DNA of 23,478 nt from Caldilineaceae bacterium (GTDB taxonomy: Bacteria > Chloroflexota > Anaerolineae > Caldilineales > Caldilineaceae), in contig JAHBVH010000104.1 of NCBI GenBank assembly GCA_019637645.1, positions 1 to 23,478 on the forward strand, given 5' to 3'. This document shows positions 23,144 to 23,478 of this stretch, piece by piece. A program made the translations under genes and the position numbers. Below the pieces are notes generated by a model. It was given only the letters and a program-made list of their open reading frames with translations, did no database searches and was not told where the DNA came from. The number at the start of each line of letters is the position of its first letter. The first letter of the stretch is position 1.

Positions 23144-23478
23144 ATGCCCCGCACGCAACAAGCACTTTTCACGCAACGCCTTGGCGTTGGATATCTACTG
23201 CTCATTCTCTTGATCGGTTTTACCCTCCGGGTCTGGGGGATCAATTTCGATCAAGGCATTGGTAGCCATCCCGATGAACGCAGCACCGCTTGTTTCTACG
23301 CCCCCAACATCGCGCTACCGACAAGCTGGGATGAGTTCTGGGATCCTCAGCGGAGCCCCCTAAACCCCCTGTGGGATCGGAACAACCAGCGTTCCCTGAG
23401 CTTTACCTATGGTCATTTCCCGCTCTATTTGGGGGTTGCCACCGGTGAACTCTTACACAACCTAGCGCCAGTGGCCGC
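23144..23478 (+). CDS. Family 39-type membrane glycosyltransferase (N-terminal part; continues off the window)
   Basis: ATG 23144 opens a frame that runs to the window end (111 codons). A first membrane segment (about residues 15-32) is followed by SHPDERSTACFY, the external Asp-Glu catalytic loop of polyprenyl-phosphate-dependent glycosyltransferases, here in the HPDER form. RSPLNPLWDRNN and SFTYGHFPLYLGVA, typical of the same subfamily, come next. It is distinct from the ESLWYDETVSV enzyme encoded at 18147-20774. The predicted role is transfer of a lipid-linked sugar at the outer membrane face. No strong ribosome site is visible (GAGAGA about 14 bases upstream). Confidence 0.85.
   Translation, partial: MPRTQQALFTQRLGVGYLLLILLIGFTLRVWGINFDQGIGSHPDERSTACFYAPNIALPTSWDEFWDPQRSPLNPLWDRNNQRSLSFTYGHFPLYLGVATGELLHNLAPVA

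Overview
The window looks like chromosomal DNA from a non-phototrophic, probably aerobic member of the Chloroflexota. This is an inference. It rests on family 39-type glycosyltransferases with the HPDER-type start common in that phylum, a secreted protein ending in YLPLVAK (a tail recalled from many Chloroflexota exported proteins), a Rieske/cytochrome b complex with unusual features, and a CAD-like dihydroorotase/aspartate transcarbamoylase pair. No rRNA, tRNA, CRISPR array, transposase or phage gene was seen.

Layout. 1-640 (minus) is the start of a molybdo-flavoenzyme-family oxidoreductase in which the [2Fe-2S] subunit runs directly into the molybdopterin subunit. 948-6794 (minus) reads as one operon: smc, an extended-SDR epimerase, a Nudix hydrolase and a beta-carbonic anhydrase, with gaps of 24, 8 and 31 bp. 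7027-7767 (minus) is an unrecognised membrane protein with its own promoter, which sits on the tail of the terminator of the next operon. 8011-11641 (minus) encodes a quinol:electron-acceptor oxidoreductase in the order Rieske protein, cytochrome b, diheme cytochrome c. It has a strong candidate promoter about 300 bp upstream, a second extended -10 promoter nearer the gene, and a hairpin terminator at 7929-7962. 12249-13415 (minus) is an SPFH/band-7 membrane protein. 13817-18039 (plus) carries pyrC, pyrB and a secreted beta-propeller-type protein. 18147-20774 (minus) is a large polytopic glycosyltransferase convergent with it. 21173-22699 (plus) is a DUF348/G5/3D cell-wall protein, apparently transcribed leaderless. 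23144 to the end (plus) is the start of a second glycosyltransferase.

How the parts work together. The Rieske/b/c set is a complete core of a menaquinol- or quinol-oxidising complex. Its cytochrome b has b6-type histidine spacing and a seven-helix fused architecture, but lacks the Glu of the Qo PEWY motif. PyrC and PyrB catalyse consecutive steps of pyrimidine synthesis and both resemble the corresponding domains of animal CAD, in the same order. The two glycosyltransferases, the 3D-domain protein and the secreted beta-propeller protein form an envelope-related right half.

Intergenic DNA is rich in structure: a 20-bp perfect inverted repeat (861-927), a composite 85-bp element upstream of smc (6818-6902), a family of GGTTTT/AAAACC-centred palindromes (12134-12165, 22903-22933, 23044-23076), a 21-bp hairpin between convergent genes (18071-18116), and three 13-bp tandem repeats abutting a -10 box (20809-20846). 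A short box close to TGCGTAASTYCTA recurs upstream of four genes in the same orientation as the gene. All calls are from reading the sequence; no database search or folding calculation was run.
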